A program made the translations under genes and the position numbers. Source: Cyanobacteriota bacterium (lineage in GTDB: Bacteria > Cyanobacteriota > Cyanobacteriia > CACIAM-69d). From it: a stretch of 64,000 bases of DNA. This document shows, piece after piece, positions 17,383 to 25,809 of the stretch. The notes beneath the pieces are model-generated. The model worked only from the letters and a program-made list of their open reading frames with translations. It was not told the DNA's origin and did not search any database. The stretch spans positions 186,001 through 250,000 of the forward strand of contig JAKRSF010000008.1 of assembly GCA_022402445.1 (NCBI GenBank). The letters run 5' to 3'. Every line of letters starts with the position of its first letter. Within the stretch, counting starts at the first letter, position 1.

Positions 17383-18912
17383 ATGCAACATCTACAACAT
17401 TCTCGATCACTAGAGACCCACACTGAATGTGTGAGCCTTAGGGGACCAGCTCCCAGTGCTGATTGGCTTTGTCCTGACCTTGGGGCCTATTGGAAGATCC
17501 GCCCGCGTCGTCAGCCTTGTCCATCGGGGAAAACCCATGTCCTGTGGGCGATCGCGGGTCCTCAGCAGTTTGTGCTGTTGTCCGCAAGGGAGGCCGAGAC
17601 CCTGAAACGTTTCTCGGGGACCTTCACCCTGGGGCAGATCCAGCGCCACTGTGAACGAACACTTGGGGATGTGCCGAAGGATTGGGTGCTGCGGCTGGTG
17701 GAGCGGCTGATTCAGGAGGGGGTACTGCAAATGGATGATGATGGGACTGGCGATGGGTCGCCCCCTGAGGAATTGCAGGGACGTTCACCCCAAGGGGAGA
17801 GGCCCCCTGGAGCCCTCAAGCCCTCCTTGCTGTGGACGCCTGATCCCGATTGCGATGAGAAGTGGCTGCTCACAAATCCTGAAAATCAGGAGTGGCTAGA
17901 AATTGCCAAGATTTGGCGGCAGCCCCTTGAGCGGGTGGGCTATCGATCACCAGCGGATTTGGCGGCGGCATATGGGTTTGATTTGCGGGATTTTCAAGAT
18001 CTCTATGCCAACCTTGCGGATGCAGAAATGTTGGTGGATGTGGCTCGGCCCCAGCGGACTCGGGGCAAATGGACGCCGATGCGTTTGATGTCCTTTCGCC
18101 GACCGCTATTTAATCCGGATCCGCTGCTGAATCGCTACTGCCGCTGGTTTTTGTGGATGCGATCGCCCTGGTTTGGCCCGACCTTGACCGCTGCCCTGGT
18201 GGGGTCGTTAGTGGTGATGTTGGATCAGTCCCCCGTGATTTTTAATGAAGTGCAAGTTTTGTGGCAGGTGTGGGGCGGTTCCCTCCTGTTACCCTTTGCG
18301 TTGCTGGTGGCTTTGGTGGTCAGTGTCCACGAGTTTGGCCATGCCCTAGCCCTCAAAACCTACGGGGGCACGGTGCCAACAATTGGGCTGCTGTTCATGC
18401 TGCTGATCCCGATCGCCTACACGGATGTGAGCGATGCGAACCCCTTGCCTCGCCATCAAAGGGCCGTAGTGTTTGGGGCGGGTATTGTGGTGCAGGCTGC
18501 GATCGCGGTTTTGGCCTTTTGGCTATGGTGCGGAACAGCGGGGGGGAGTTGGCTCCATGTGACGAGTTGTCTATTGATGGGGGCGGCCACCTTCACCCTT
18601 TTGATTAACTTTAATCCCCTGATGAGTTATGACGGCTACTACCTTCTGAGCGCCCTAACGGGCATTAGAAATTTACGCGCCCAATCTTTCAAACTCTATG
18701 GGGCTTGGTTGACCGGTAAGCCTGAGCCCTGTCTGCCCAACCAGCGCCTCACCCTAGCGGTCTATGCCCCGTTTTCCTTGGCCTATTCCCTGCTTGTTAT
18801 GGGCACCATTGCGTTACTAATTCTCCACTGGAGTTTGGCCCATATTCCAGTGGTTTTTGCAATGGCGCTACTGGTATGGCTCATTTACTATCTCTACCCC
18901 GATTCCCAATAG
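17383..18912 (+). CDS. PqqD-like/M50 membrane zinc protease (YydH-type), export-associated
   Basis: 509 residues. Residues 30-120 form a PqqD-like winged-helix region (HVLWAIAGPQQFVLLSAREAETLKRFSG ... VPKDWVLRLVERLIQEGVLQ), the type of domain that binds peptide substrates. A linker follows, then an M50 site-2-protease core with six or more membrane segments. The zinc motif is VHEFGHALALK at about residue 315 and the third ligand lies in NFNPLMSYDGYYLLS at about residue 410. All metal ligands are present. Proteins of this build occur in peptide-export clusters, where they act with an HlyD-type adaptor; here an HlyD-family gene follows 104 bases downstream on the same strand. ATG at 17383 is preceded by CAGGGTGATGG. 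Substrate unknown; the divergent giant protein or the small upstream peptide are candidates. Confidence 0.88.
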   Translation: MQHLQHSRSLETHTECVSLRGPAPSADWLCPDLGAYWKIRPRRQPCPSGKTHVLWAIAGPQQFVLLSAREAETLKRFSGTFTLGQIQRHCERTLGDVPKDWVLRLVERLIQEGVLQMDDDGTGDGSPPEELQGRSPQGERPPGALKPSLLWTPDPDCDEKWLLTNPENQEWLEIAKIWRQPLERVGYRSPADLAAAYGFDLRDFQDLYANLADAEMLVDVARPQRTRGKWTPMRLMSFRRPLFNPDPLLNRYCRWFLWMRSPWFGPTLTAALVGSLVVMLDQSPVIFNEVQVLWQVWGGSLLLPFALLVALVVSVHEFGHALALKTYGGTVPTIGLLFMLLIPIAYTDVSDANPLPRHQRAVVFGAGIVVQAAIAVLAFWLWCGTAGGSWLHVTSCLLMGAATFTLLINFNPLMSYDGYYLLSALTGIRNLRAQSFKLYGAWLTGKPEPCLPNQRLTLAVYAPFSLAYSLLVMGTIALLILHWSLAHIPVVFAMALLVWLIYYLYPDSQ

Positions 18913-19016
18913 TTTTTCCAGTCATTCCTGCCGTGGAATTGATTGCGATCTTGCCGGTGGATTCGCGTTTGATCACCCATGGCCCCTGATTTTCCGGTGC
19001 GCTACTACTACGGATA

Positions 19017-20579
19017 ATGACCATGACTGCTCCCCAATCTCACCCCCCAGAGCGCCCTGCAACGGGTTCTGCATCTCCCCTGAAGGCTGTTCCTCCGAGC
19101 CAGAGGGCTGCCCTGCGGCAGGGGCCAGCCCTGCGCAAAAATGCGACCGCCCCTGCCGATAGTTCTCCTCCGCAGACGGGGGCTCCCTTGGCTCCACCGG
19201 CTCCGGCGGCGGATGATGGTGGTACTCCGGCGACTGCGGCTCCGGTGGTAAAACCACCGAAGGGGGGGGCGATCGCGGGGCAAAGCCATTGGCGACGGTG
19301 GGGTGTAGGGGTGTTTGCGGTGTGTGGAGTCGTGGCGATCGCCCATATCCCGGTATCACCTCCCGTGAATCCTCCTGGCGAACTCCGATTGCCCGAAACG
19401 CAGACATCCCGTGAGTCGATCTATGCGCCGGAGGTGGGCATTATTAAAGAAATTGTCTCCTCGAATAAGAGGGTTGAGATGGGTGATCGCTTGGTTGAAT
19501 TTAAGTTCCCGGAATTAGAGAAGGAGGCGAACAACCTTGCCCTAGAAATCGAAAGGCAGAAAGTGGCGCTTCAGGAGGCGCGATCGCGGTCCCAAGCAAT
19601 CCAAGGGCGGGTGAGCGAACTCCAGGCGCAGTTGCTGTTGGTGGGGCAACAGGCCATGCGATCGCAGGACCGGGCCAACCGTAACCAATCCCCAGACATG
19701 GCGGTCTATGAAGCAGAACGCCAGGAATTACGAGCGAAGCAGGCTACTTTCCAGGGGCAAGCACAAGCTACCCAGAAAATGGCAACAGATATACGCTCAG
19801 AAATCGAGGACTATAAACCTCTTGCAGAAGAAGGGGGAATTTCTAACCACTTTTTGAATGCTAAAAATGCAGAGCTTGCACGCCACGAGCGAGACTTAGA
19901 GCTCTATCAAAATCAGATTAAAGAGTTGGAAAGCAGGATTGCTGGAGTTAGGGCAAAGGAAGATCTCGCACGTCGATCTCTGGGGGATCAAAGCGTGGAT
20001 CGAAAGGGGGAATTTCAACAGGTGCGGGCAGCCCTAGACGCCGCGATCGTGGAGAAGTCCGCCAGCGAAGAATCGGTTGCCCTTGCCCAGTCATTAATTG
20101 GTCGCTATCGCCAGGAGATGAACCAAGTACTCCAGAAAATTGAAGACAACCGCGTGATCTATGCAAAAATCGCTGGGCGGGTACATTCATCTACCGATTT
20201 AGTCACCAAGCTAAATGCCAAGGTTGATCCGAAGGATTTATTATTTGAAATCATCGACGGCGGACAGTTGAAGGTACTCATCAGAATCGATCAAGCGGAT
20301 CGGGACGTGGTGAGAAAAGGCATGGCGGCACAGATTAGACCTGTCCAGTCCGATCAACTCAAGCAAACTGTTATTCTCCAGGAAGATGCGTCGGTCATGC
20401 AGCAGGATGAAACCCAGCAAAAAAGCCAGCTCCTGTATTTCGCAACGATTGATAATCCCGATAACAGCTTACGGCCCGGTGAACAGGTCTATGTGACCAT
20501 CCTGACGGAACCCATGCCGCTCTACCGCGTAGTGGGCCGTGAATTAAGTTATCTCTTCAAGATCAATGCATTTTTTTAA
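19017..20579 (+). CDS. HlyD-family membrane-fusion (periplasmic adaptor) protein
   Basis: 520 residues. A Pro/Ala-rich cytoplasmic N-terminus of about 95 residues is followed by one membrane anchor (WGVGVFAVCGVVAIAHIPV). Next come a lipoyl half-motif (IYAPEVGIIKEIVSSNKRVEMGDRLVEF), a long coiled-coil hairpin rich in Glu/Gln/Arg (about residues 165-375), the second lipoyl half (VIYAKIAGRVHSSTDLVTKLNAKVDPKDLLFEI) and a beta-barrel (LKVLIRIDQADRDVVRKGMAAQI ... LRPGEQVYVTIL). Such adaptors link an inner-membrane exporter to an outer-membrane channel. No ABC transporter or TolC gene is adjacent; the M50 protein is the only inner-membrane partner visible here. Followed by a hairpin terminator. Confidence 0.92.
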   Translation: MTMTAPQSHPPERPATGSASPLKAVPPSQRAALRQGPALRKNATAPADSSPPQTGAPLAPPAPAADDGGTPATAAPVVKPPKGGAIAGQSHWRRWGVGVFAVCGVVAIAHIPVSPPVNPPGELRLPETQTSRESIYAPEVGIIKEIVSSNKRVEMGDRLVEFKFPELEKEANNLALEIERQKVALQEARSRSQAIQGRVSELQAQLLLVGQQAMRSQDRANRNQSPDMAVYEAERQELRAKQATFQGQAQATQKMATDIRSEIEDYKPLAEEGGISNHFLNAKNAELARHERDLELYQNQIKELESRIAGVRAKEDLARRSLGDQSVDRKGEFQQVRAALDAAIVEKSASEESVALAQSLIGRYRQEMNQVLQKIEDNRVIYAKIAGRVHSSTDLVTKLNAKVDPKDLLFEIIDGGQLKVLIRIDQADRDVVRKGMAAQIRPVQSDQLKQTVILQEDASVMQQDETQQKSQLLYFATIDNPDNSLRPGEQVYVTILTEPMPLYRVVGRELSYLFKINAFF

Positions 20580-20703
20580 GGACTGATAAGAATGAGAATC
20601 AAGACGTTCACCTCTGACGTTTAGAAAGGTTATTGAGGCCCCCTTCACACCATTCTATGTCGGCCATAGATTTAAAGACCCAATGTAAAGGGGATCACTA
20701 ACT

Positions 20704-20724
20704 CCTCTGTCCCTAGGACAGAGG
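20704..20724. terminator. Hairpin between convergent genes
   Basis: CCTCTGTCC, loop CTA, GGACAGAGG: a perfect 9-base stem with a 3-base loop in the gap between the HlyD gene and the convergent glycosyltransferase remnant. There is no long T run on the plus strand, so efficiency is uncertain. Confidence 0.6.
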
Positions 20725-20746
20725 GCATGATGACATAAAATAACCT

Positions 20747-21786
20747 TTATCTTTTCTGCAGTCTTTTGGGAAAAGTAGGCACGGATTCAATCAGGGCGAA
20801 TGGAATAAGACACAGAGGCCAGAGAAAATATTGTAAGAAAAGCACTGAATTAAAATATAAAAATATCATCATCGTCATTGCAGAAGCCGTAAATATTTTG
20901 GTTTCTTCTTTCATGAAACTCAGATAGGTCATTGTCATGAGAAGTACCATGGGCAACTTTGCTATTACACCTGTTAACCAAGTCAGTCTTGTCGAAAGAA
21001 TCATGTCAATGGAGGGTGCGCCCTGTATATGCAAGCTCGGCAGCCGCGTCGCCGAAAATACAATGGACTTAAAAAAGCCTTCAGCATTCCAAATTAAAAA
21101 TGGCAACGATGTCAGCATGGGAATGCTAAAAATAATTAGAAATCCCCAAAGCGCGCTTTTTGCTTGCTTCGTTTTTTCTGCATTCTTCCAAAGATCTATG
21201 AGATAAATTGGCAACAAAAAATTGCAATATGCTTAATTCCCAAGGAGAAGCTAAACATCAGCAAAGAAGTTATTCTTTTCTCTCGCCAAGAAATTAGAGA
21301 TAATAACAAGAAAAATATTGCCGCAAATTCCAGATGATGAACGCGTATTACATAGATGCTCCATCGACTCAATAAAACGATCATGGAACATACAAATCCA
21401 AGTATCCATAGTTTTCGCTTGCTAAAATATCTCAAAATCAGGGAAATTATTCCGACATGGAAAACAAAGGATGTGGGTCTCCATATATTTAGCCAAGTGT
21501 TAAAGTCTGAAAACCCAAGTATTTGAACAAATGAAGACAAAAGATATGACAAGGGAAAATAAGTTGCATATTTATCATTGATTCTCATGTCACCTGCCAG
21601 AATTCTGGCATAGGGATTTTCTCCAGTGATAATTCTTCTTCCTTCAACCCAAACATAGTAGATGTCCTGTCCTCTCAATGAATCAGAAGAGTTCATCCAG
21701 AATCCAACATGGATCAATAACCCGACTAAAGTTATGGGCAACAGCAGCATCAAGTATTTTTTGTTTGATTGACGTGAAGCGCGCAT
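20747..21786 (-). pseudogene. Multi-span membrane glycosyltransferase (GT87/GT39-like), frameshifted
   Basis: Two overlapping minus-strand frames together read as one polytopic protein of about 350 residues. The first (start 21786) has an N-terminal membrane segment, then DIYYVWVEGRRIITGENPYARILAG, the loop typical of DUF2029/GT87 lipid-linked sugar transferases, and many membrane spans up to SLGIKHIAI. It then runs into a premature stop at 21196-21198. The second frame continues FLLPIYLIDLWKN to the end at 20747. The break is at a run of six T (minus strand, near 21217-21222); a seventh T would fuse the frames. The gene is AT-rich and lacks HIP1, unlike its surroundings, which suggests acquisition. 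Assembly error or transcriptional slippage could also explain the break. Confidence 0.7.
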
Positions 21787-21950
21787 GAAAAATGATAATG
21801 ATTGAGAAATTAAGCTTATTTATTAACTGTATACTCAATCGGCCAGGATAGTAAAAAATTGAAAAAATCTTGTGAGAATTAAGAAGTGTAAATTTATGGA
21901 CCTGTGCCTAGAGGGTATGGTGTGTGGCGATCGCGCCTGAATCTAATCGC

Positions 21951-22499
21951 CTAATCCACCCCTTGATAGAGATTTTCGAGGGGGAAGGTTAGATCAAGGC
22001 TTTGGAGGGTGACGCGATCGCCCGCTCCATAGACCACCGATGTCCAAGTGCCATCGGGTTGGCGGCGGCGACATTCCACCCAGAGCTGATCCTGATCGAT
22101 GAGGACGTATTCCTCTAGGTCCGGGATCTGCTGATAATCCTCGAACTTTTGGCCCAGATCAAAGGCCCGCGCGCTTTGGGATAAGACTTCGGCGATTAAT
22201 TTTGGGTGGCGTTTGATGTAGCGATCGGCGCGATCGCGATCGTCGCAGGTCACGAAGGCGTCAGGATAGTAGTAAAACTCATGTTTGTAGTTAACCTTGA
22301 CTTCGTTATAAACACGGCACGGCGTATTTTCTAAATGACGATCAATCAGGCCCAGTAGCTTGATTGCAATCTGTGAGTGGGCATCGCTGCCGCCTGCCAT
22401 CGCGTAGACGAGGCCGCGACGGTACTCGTGGCGGGTGGGGCTATCGCGCTCAATGATCAGGTATTCGTCAGGATTGATGTAGTTTGGAATGGCGATCAT
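21951..22499 (-). CDS. Uma2-family endonuclease-like protein, copy B
   Basis: 182 residues, paralogue of the gene at 8417-8968. The Uma2 PD-(D/E)xK core is present (YYYPDAFVTCDDRD, KLIAEVLSQSAR, FEDYQQIPDLEEYVLID). The C-terminal 90 residues are almost identical to copy A; differences cluster near residues 40-70. The sequence before the start, through an ACAATTATGGTCGCGGCAAA stretch and on to the next HIP1 site, is also shared. It sits just beyond an AT-rich island. ATG at 22499. Confidence 0.92.
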   Translation of the reverse strand: MIAIPNYINPDEYLIIERDSPTRHEYRRGLVYAMAGGSDAHSQIAIKLLGLIDRHLENTPCRVYNEVKVNYKHEFYYYPDAFVTCDDRDRADRYIKRHPKLIAEVLSQSARAFDLGQKFEDYQQIPDLEEYVLIDQDQLWVECRRRQPDGTWTSVVYGAGDRVTLQSLDLTFPLENLYQGVD

Positions 22500-22624
22500 G
22501 GTGACAATTATGGTCGCGGCAAATCTACCCTAACACTGCAATTGGGTGGGCGGCGGGGCGCGATCGCGCAGCGGCCCCAGCTACTCCCCGAAGCATCCCC
22601 ATGGCCGGAGAGCCCCATCTTTCC

Positions 22625-23125
22625 CTAGATCGATTCCTCCAGGGACAGCAAAAAACGCCGCAGGAGCGGTGCGATCGCCGTAAGCTCCTCCCCCTGGGCA
22701 AACCGCGCCAACAGATCCCGCTCCCGTTCAAACAAAACCGGCATCACCGTTTCCGCTAGCCCAATCCCCTTCGGCGTCAGCTCCACAATCACACTGCGGC
22801 GATCGCCCGCATCCCTCCGCCGCACCACCAACCCCTCCTGTTCGAGGCGATCAATCCGATTCGTCATCGCCCCCGACGACAGCATCAGCAACCCATACAA
22901 ATCCGTCGGCTTGAGCCGATAGGGCGGCCCCTGGCGGCGCAAGGTCGCGAGCACATCAAAGGACCACACGCTCAGGCCATAGCCCGCCAGCAACGCTTCC
23001 CGGTGCTTTTCCAACAGGCGGGCAATGCGCAGCACCCGGCCAACCACCGCAAGGGGCGAAACATCCACAGAGGGCAACTCCCGCTGCCATTGCTCAAGAA
23101 TATGGTCGATTCGATCAGGCATCAT
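22625..23125 (-). CDS. MarR-family transcriptional regulator
   Basis: 166 residues, dimeric winged-helix regulator of the MarR family. Seen are the recognition region (LKPTDLYGLLMLSSGAMTNRIDRLEQEGLVVRRRDAGDRRSVIVELTPKG, about residues 70-120) with the Arg-Asp wing signature DAGDRR, flanked by dimerisation helices. Such regulators usually repress an adjacent divergent efflux gene and are released by small molecules such as phenols or quinones. The divergent neighbours are a two-gene transporter operon, and two matching palindromes lie in the gap, so repression of both directions is likely. ATG at 23125. Confidence 0.93.
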   Translation of the reverse strand: MMPDRIDHILEQWQRELPSVDVSPLAVVGRVLRIARLLEKHREALLAGYGLSVWSFDVLATLRRQGPPYRLKPTDLYGLLMLSSGAMTNRIDRLEQEGLVVRRRDAGDRRSVIVELTPKGIGLAETVMPVLFERERDLLARFAQGEELTAIAPLLRRFLLSLEESI

Positions 23126-23135
23126 GGCGTTATTT

Positions 23136-23153
23136 TATCTCAATATCGAGATT
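23136..23153. promoter_or_regulatory. MarR-type operator 1
   Basis: TATCTCAATATCGAGATT, an imperfect palindrome (ATCTC...GAGAT) ten bases upstream of the marR-family ATG and ending next to the -35 box of the divergent promoter. It resembles the TATCT-N8-AGATA operators known for MhqR-like MarR proteins. Confidence 0.65.
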
Positions 23154-23154
23154 C

Positions 23155-23183
23155 TTGACGTATAGCTTTAGGTCAAGTATCTT
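23155..23183 (+). promoter_or_regulatory. Promoter of the transporter operon
   Basis: TTGACG (23155-23160), 17-base spacer, TATCTT (23178-23183) reading toward the transporter genes. The -10 box lies inside operator 2, so regulator binding would block RNA polymerase. Confidence 0.6.
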
Positions 23184-23195
23184 GATGTAGAGATA
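23178..23195. promoter_or_regulatory. MarR-type operator 2
   Basis: TATCTTGATGTAGAGATA: outer arms TATCT/AGATA match operator 1. It covers the -10 box of the rightward promoter. Confidence 0.65.
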
Positions 23196-23318
23196 ATTTT
23201 GAAGAGATGGAATAGACAGCGTTGAGGGCGCGGGGCTTTAGGGGGTTAGGTTCCTGGGGCCGCCGTTCCGTCTGACTATTTTCGAGGGTTTTTGCAGTGT
23301 TTTTGAGGCAATGGCTCG

Positions 23319-23813
23319 ATGGTTTCCCTTTCTTGGTCCCGGTTGCGGGGGATGGCTGCGCGCTGTCCTGTGGAACTGTTGCTGGCGCTGGCCCTGGGTA
23401 GCGGGGCTCTGTTGCCGATTCAGGCCAATATGAATGCCCAGTTGGGGCGATCGCTCGGTTCGGTGCCCCTTGCGGCGGCTTTGTCCTATTTAACGGGGGC
23501 GGCTGTGCTGTGGCTGCTGCTGCTGAGCGGCAGGTTTGGGCGGCCGGACTGGTCTGGGCTGGGGCGGGCTCCCCGCTGGAGTTGGTTGGGGGGGGTCTTG
23601 GGGTCTTGGTACATCATTTCGAGTGCCTATTTTGTGCCGGTGCTGGGGACAACGATGACCCTGGGGCTGGTGGTGGGTGGGCAGGCGATCGTGGGGGTGG
23701 TGACGGATCACTATGGCTGGCTGGATGTGCCCCGGCATCGGCTGACGCCCTATCGTCGGGTGGCCCTGGGGCTGTTGGTGGTTTCGCTGTTTTTGTTGAT
23801 GCAGGGGAGGTAA
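23319..23813 (+). CDS. DUF606 (YdcZ-type) small multidrug/drug-metabolite transporter half
   Basis: 164 residues, five hydrophobic segments. The DUF606 signature is clear: ALGSGALLPIQANMNAQLGRSLGSVPLAAALSYLTGAAVLWLL, then GVLGSWYIISSAYFVPVLGTTMTLGLVVGGQAIVGVVTDHYGWL. DUF606 proteins are five-helix members of the drug/metabolite transporter superfamily and often occur as two adjacent genes that form a heterodimer. Here the second half is the N-terminal part of the next protein, three bases downstream. ATG at 23319; an ATG at 23311 is out of frame. Controlled by the operator/promoter at 23136-23195. Confidence 0.85.
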   Translation: MVSLSWSRLRGMAARCPVELLLALALGSGALLPIQANMNAQLGRSLGSVPLAAALSYLTGAAVLWLLLLSGRFGRPDWSGLGRAPRWSWLGGVLGSWYIISSAYFVPVLGTTMTLGLVVGGQAIVGVVTDHYGWLDVPRHRLTPYRRVALGLLVVSLFLLMQGR

Positions 23814-23816
23814 GGG

Positions 23817-25586
23817 GTGATGGATTTATTGATGGCGATGCTGGGGTCGGGGTCGGGGGGTGGTTTTTTGTCGGTGGGGGCGGCGGCGAATGCGGGGCTG
23901 CGGCGGGTGTTGCGATCGCCGGTGGCGGCGGCGGCGGTCAATTTTTCTGTGGGTTTTCTGATGCTGACGCTGCTGCTGCTGTTGGGGATTTTTGGGCCGC
24001 AGTCTTTTGAGGGGCTGGGCCAGGTGCCGTGGTGGGCCTTTGGGGGTGGGGCATTGGGGGCGATGTATGTGACGGTGAATACGCTGGCGGTGGCGCGGCT
24101 GGGGCTGACGACGACGACGCTGGCGGTGGTCTGTAGCCAAATGGTGCTGTCGCTGGTGATTGATCGGGGGGGCTGGTTTGGTCTGGAGCCGCAGCCGCTT
24201 CGGCCGGTGCGGGTGGTGGCGATTGGGCTGCTGCTGTTGGCGATCGCGTTGACGCAACTGGATCGCGATCGCGGTTCCCCTGCTGCGCCTTTAGCCTCGG
24301 GGAGTGATGCGGGGGACGGAGGGCGTGTCCGGCGATCGTCAGCGGCGCGGGGGCTGAGAATTGGGGCGAGGATCTGGGGGGCCAAGGGCCGTCGGGGGTT
24401 GGGGTTTGGAGCTGAGCCATCCCCGCCGCCCCTGTGGATTGGTGTGGCGATTTCCTTCTATGCCTTCATTGCGATCGGGATTGCTGAGGCGGGTTTGGGG
24501 ATTTTGCTGCCGTCGATTCTGACGGCCTATGGCCTGACGCCGGGGACGGTGACCCTGTTGTTTCTGAGCCAAGTGGGTGGCTATATCACCGCCGCCCTCA
24601 CCAGTAGTCTTGTGACGGCGCGGTTGGGCCTGGGGCGATCGCTGCTGGTGGCGGCGAGTTTGTTGACCGGAGCCCTGTTGATCTATGGCCTGTCGCCGGT
24701 TTGGCCACTGATGGTGCTGGCGGGGCCGCTGATGGGGCTGGGCATTGGGTTGATTGATGCGGGGATTAATACGGCCCTGGTGCAGGAGGAGCGCACGGCC
24801 CATTTATTGGGGGCGCTGCACGGGTTTTATGGCCTTGGGGCGGTTGCGGGTCCGGCGATCGCCACGACGCTCCTGGCCCTGGGGCTGAACTGGCGGCAGG
24901 TCTATGGGGTGCTGGCGGGGCTGACGGGGCTGTTGGTGGTGGCGGTGCTGGCGGCGGTGGTGGGCCGCTATGGGCCGCTGCTGAAGCGCCCTGCGGATCC
25001 GGGGGCTCCGGCGGCGACGGTGCTGGGGCAGGCGTTGCGGCGACCGGTGGTGCTGCTTTTTGGGGCGTTTTTGTTGATTTATGTGGGCCTTGAGGCGTCC
25101 TTTAGCCATTGGGCCTATGGCGTGCAGGTGATGGCCCGGTCTACGCCGCCAACCCTGGCGGGCTATGGGGTGAGTGCCTATTGGCTGGGGCTGACGGCGG
25201 GGCGCTTTTTGCTGGGCTATGGGCTGCGATCGCTCGGAGCTTTGCGGGTGCTCAGTTTTTCCCTGGGGCTGTTGCTGGCGGGGCTGCTGGCCTGGTGGCA
25301 ATGGCCCGATGCGCGGATCGGGGCGCTGGTGAGTTTGCCACTGATTGGCTTTGCCCTGGCGGCGATTTTCCCGACGATTATTTGGCTGATTCCCCAGCGT
25401 GTACCGGCGGCGCTGGTGCCTGCGGCGGTGGGGTTTGCCACCAGTGCGGCGAGTGTCGGGGCGGCTCTGATTCCGACGGCGGTGGGCTGGGCTGCCAACG
25501 GCCTCGGTCTGGGGATGGTGCCGGTGCTGATGCTGCCCCTGGCGATCGCGATGGTGGGGCTCCACTGGCGATTAAGGGGCGGCTAG
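23817..25586 (+). CDS. DUF606-MFS fusion transporter
   Basis: 589 residues from GTG 23817 (ATG at 23820 is equivalent). Residues 1-150 are a second DUF606 half (GGFLSVGAAANAGLRRVLRSPVAAAAVNFSVGFLML ... WWAFGGGALGAMYVTVNTLAVARLGLTTTTLAVVCSQMVLSLVIDRGGWFG). A Ser/Arg/Gly-rich linker (150-205) joins it to a 12-span major facilitator domain with the intracellular-loop GPLMGLGIGLIDAGINTALVQ and a FucP/Bsc-like second half. Fusion of a complete MFS carrier to a DUF606 half is unusual. The short gap to the preceding DUF606 gene and a GGGGAGGTAAGGGG ribosome site indicate co-translation. Probably efflux of a hydrophobic or aromatic compound sensed by the MarR protein; substrate not predictable. Confidence 0.87.
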   Translation: MMDLLMAMLGSGSGGGFLSVGAAANAGLRRVLRSPVAAAAVNFSVGFLMLTLLLLLGIFGPQSFEGLGQVPWWAFGGGALGAMYVTVNTLAVARLGLTTTTLAVVCSQMVLSLVIDRGGWFGLEPQPLRPVRVVAIGLLLLAIALTQLDRDRGSPAAPLASGSDAGDGGRVRRSSAARGLRIGARIWGAKGRRGLGFGAEPSPPPLWIGVAISFYAFIAIGIAEAGLGILLPSILTAYGLTPGTVTLLFLSQVGGYITAALTSSLVTARLGLGRSLLVAASLLTGALLIYGLSPVWPLMVLAGPLMGLGIGLIDAGINTALVQEERTAHLLGALHGFYGLGAVAGPAIATTLLALGLNWRQVYGVLAGLTGLLVVAVLAAVVGRYGPLLKRPADPGAPAATVLGQALRRPVVLLFGAFLLIYVGLEASFSHWAYGVQVMARSTPPTLAGYGVSAYWLGLTAGRFLLGYGLRSLGALRVLSFSLGLLLAGLLAWWQWPDARIGALVSLPLIGFALAAIFPTIIWLIPQRVPAALVPAAVGFATSAASVGAALIPTAVGWAANGLGLGMVPVLMLPLAIAMVGLHWRLRGG

Positions 25587-25604
25587 GGCCATCTAGAAAA
25601 CCAA

Positions 25605-25644
25605 AAGGCGCTGGATCTGATCAATGTCTCAGACCCAGCGCCTT
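25605..25644. terminator. Bidirectional terminator between transporter operon and tRNA-Asn
   Basis: AAGGCGCTGG ... CCAGCGCCTT, a perfect 10-base stem with an inner TCTGA/TCAGA stem, followed by TTCCTATT on the plus strand. It lies between the convergent transporter gene and tRNA gene and can serve both. Confidence 0.8.
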
Positions 25645-25686
25645 TCCTATTGATTAAGTGGAGCCGGTTAAGTTGAACCGATTAAA

Positions 25687-25758
<72 letters not shown>

Positions 25759-25779
25759 TTAGCGACTTGCGCGAAATTT

Positions 25780-25809
25780 AAGATACATAGGCCCACCCCC
25801 CATTGTCAA
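25780..25809 (-). promoter_or_regulatory. Promoter of tRNA-Asn
   Basis: On the minus strand a perfect -35 TTGACA, 18 bases, then TATCTT, about 20 bases before the tRNA 5' end. Confidence 0.6.

Noticed and set aside
24339-25565. Long Arg/Gln/Pro-rich frames opposite the DUF606-MFS gene
   Set aside because: Low complexity typical of the antisense strand of GC-rich membrane-protein genes.
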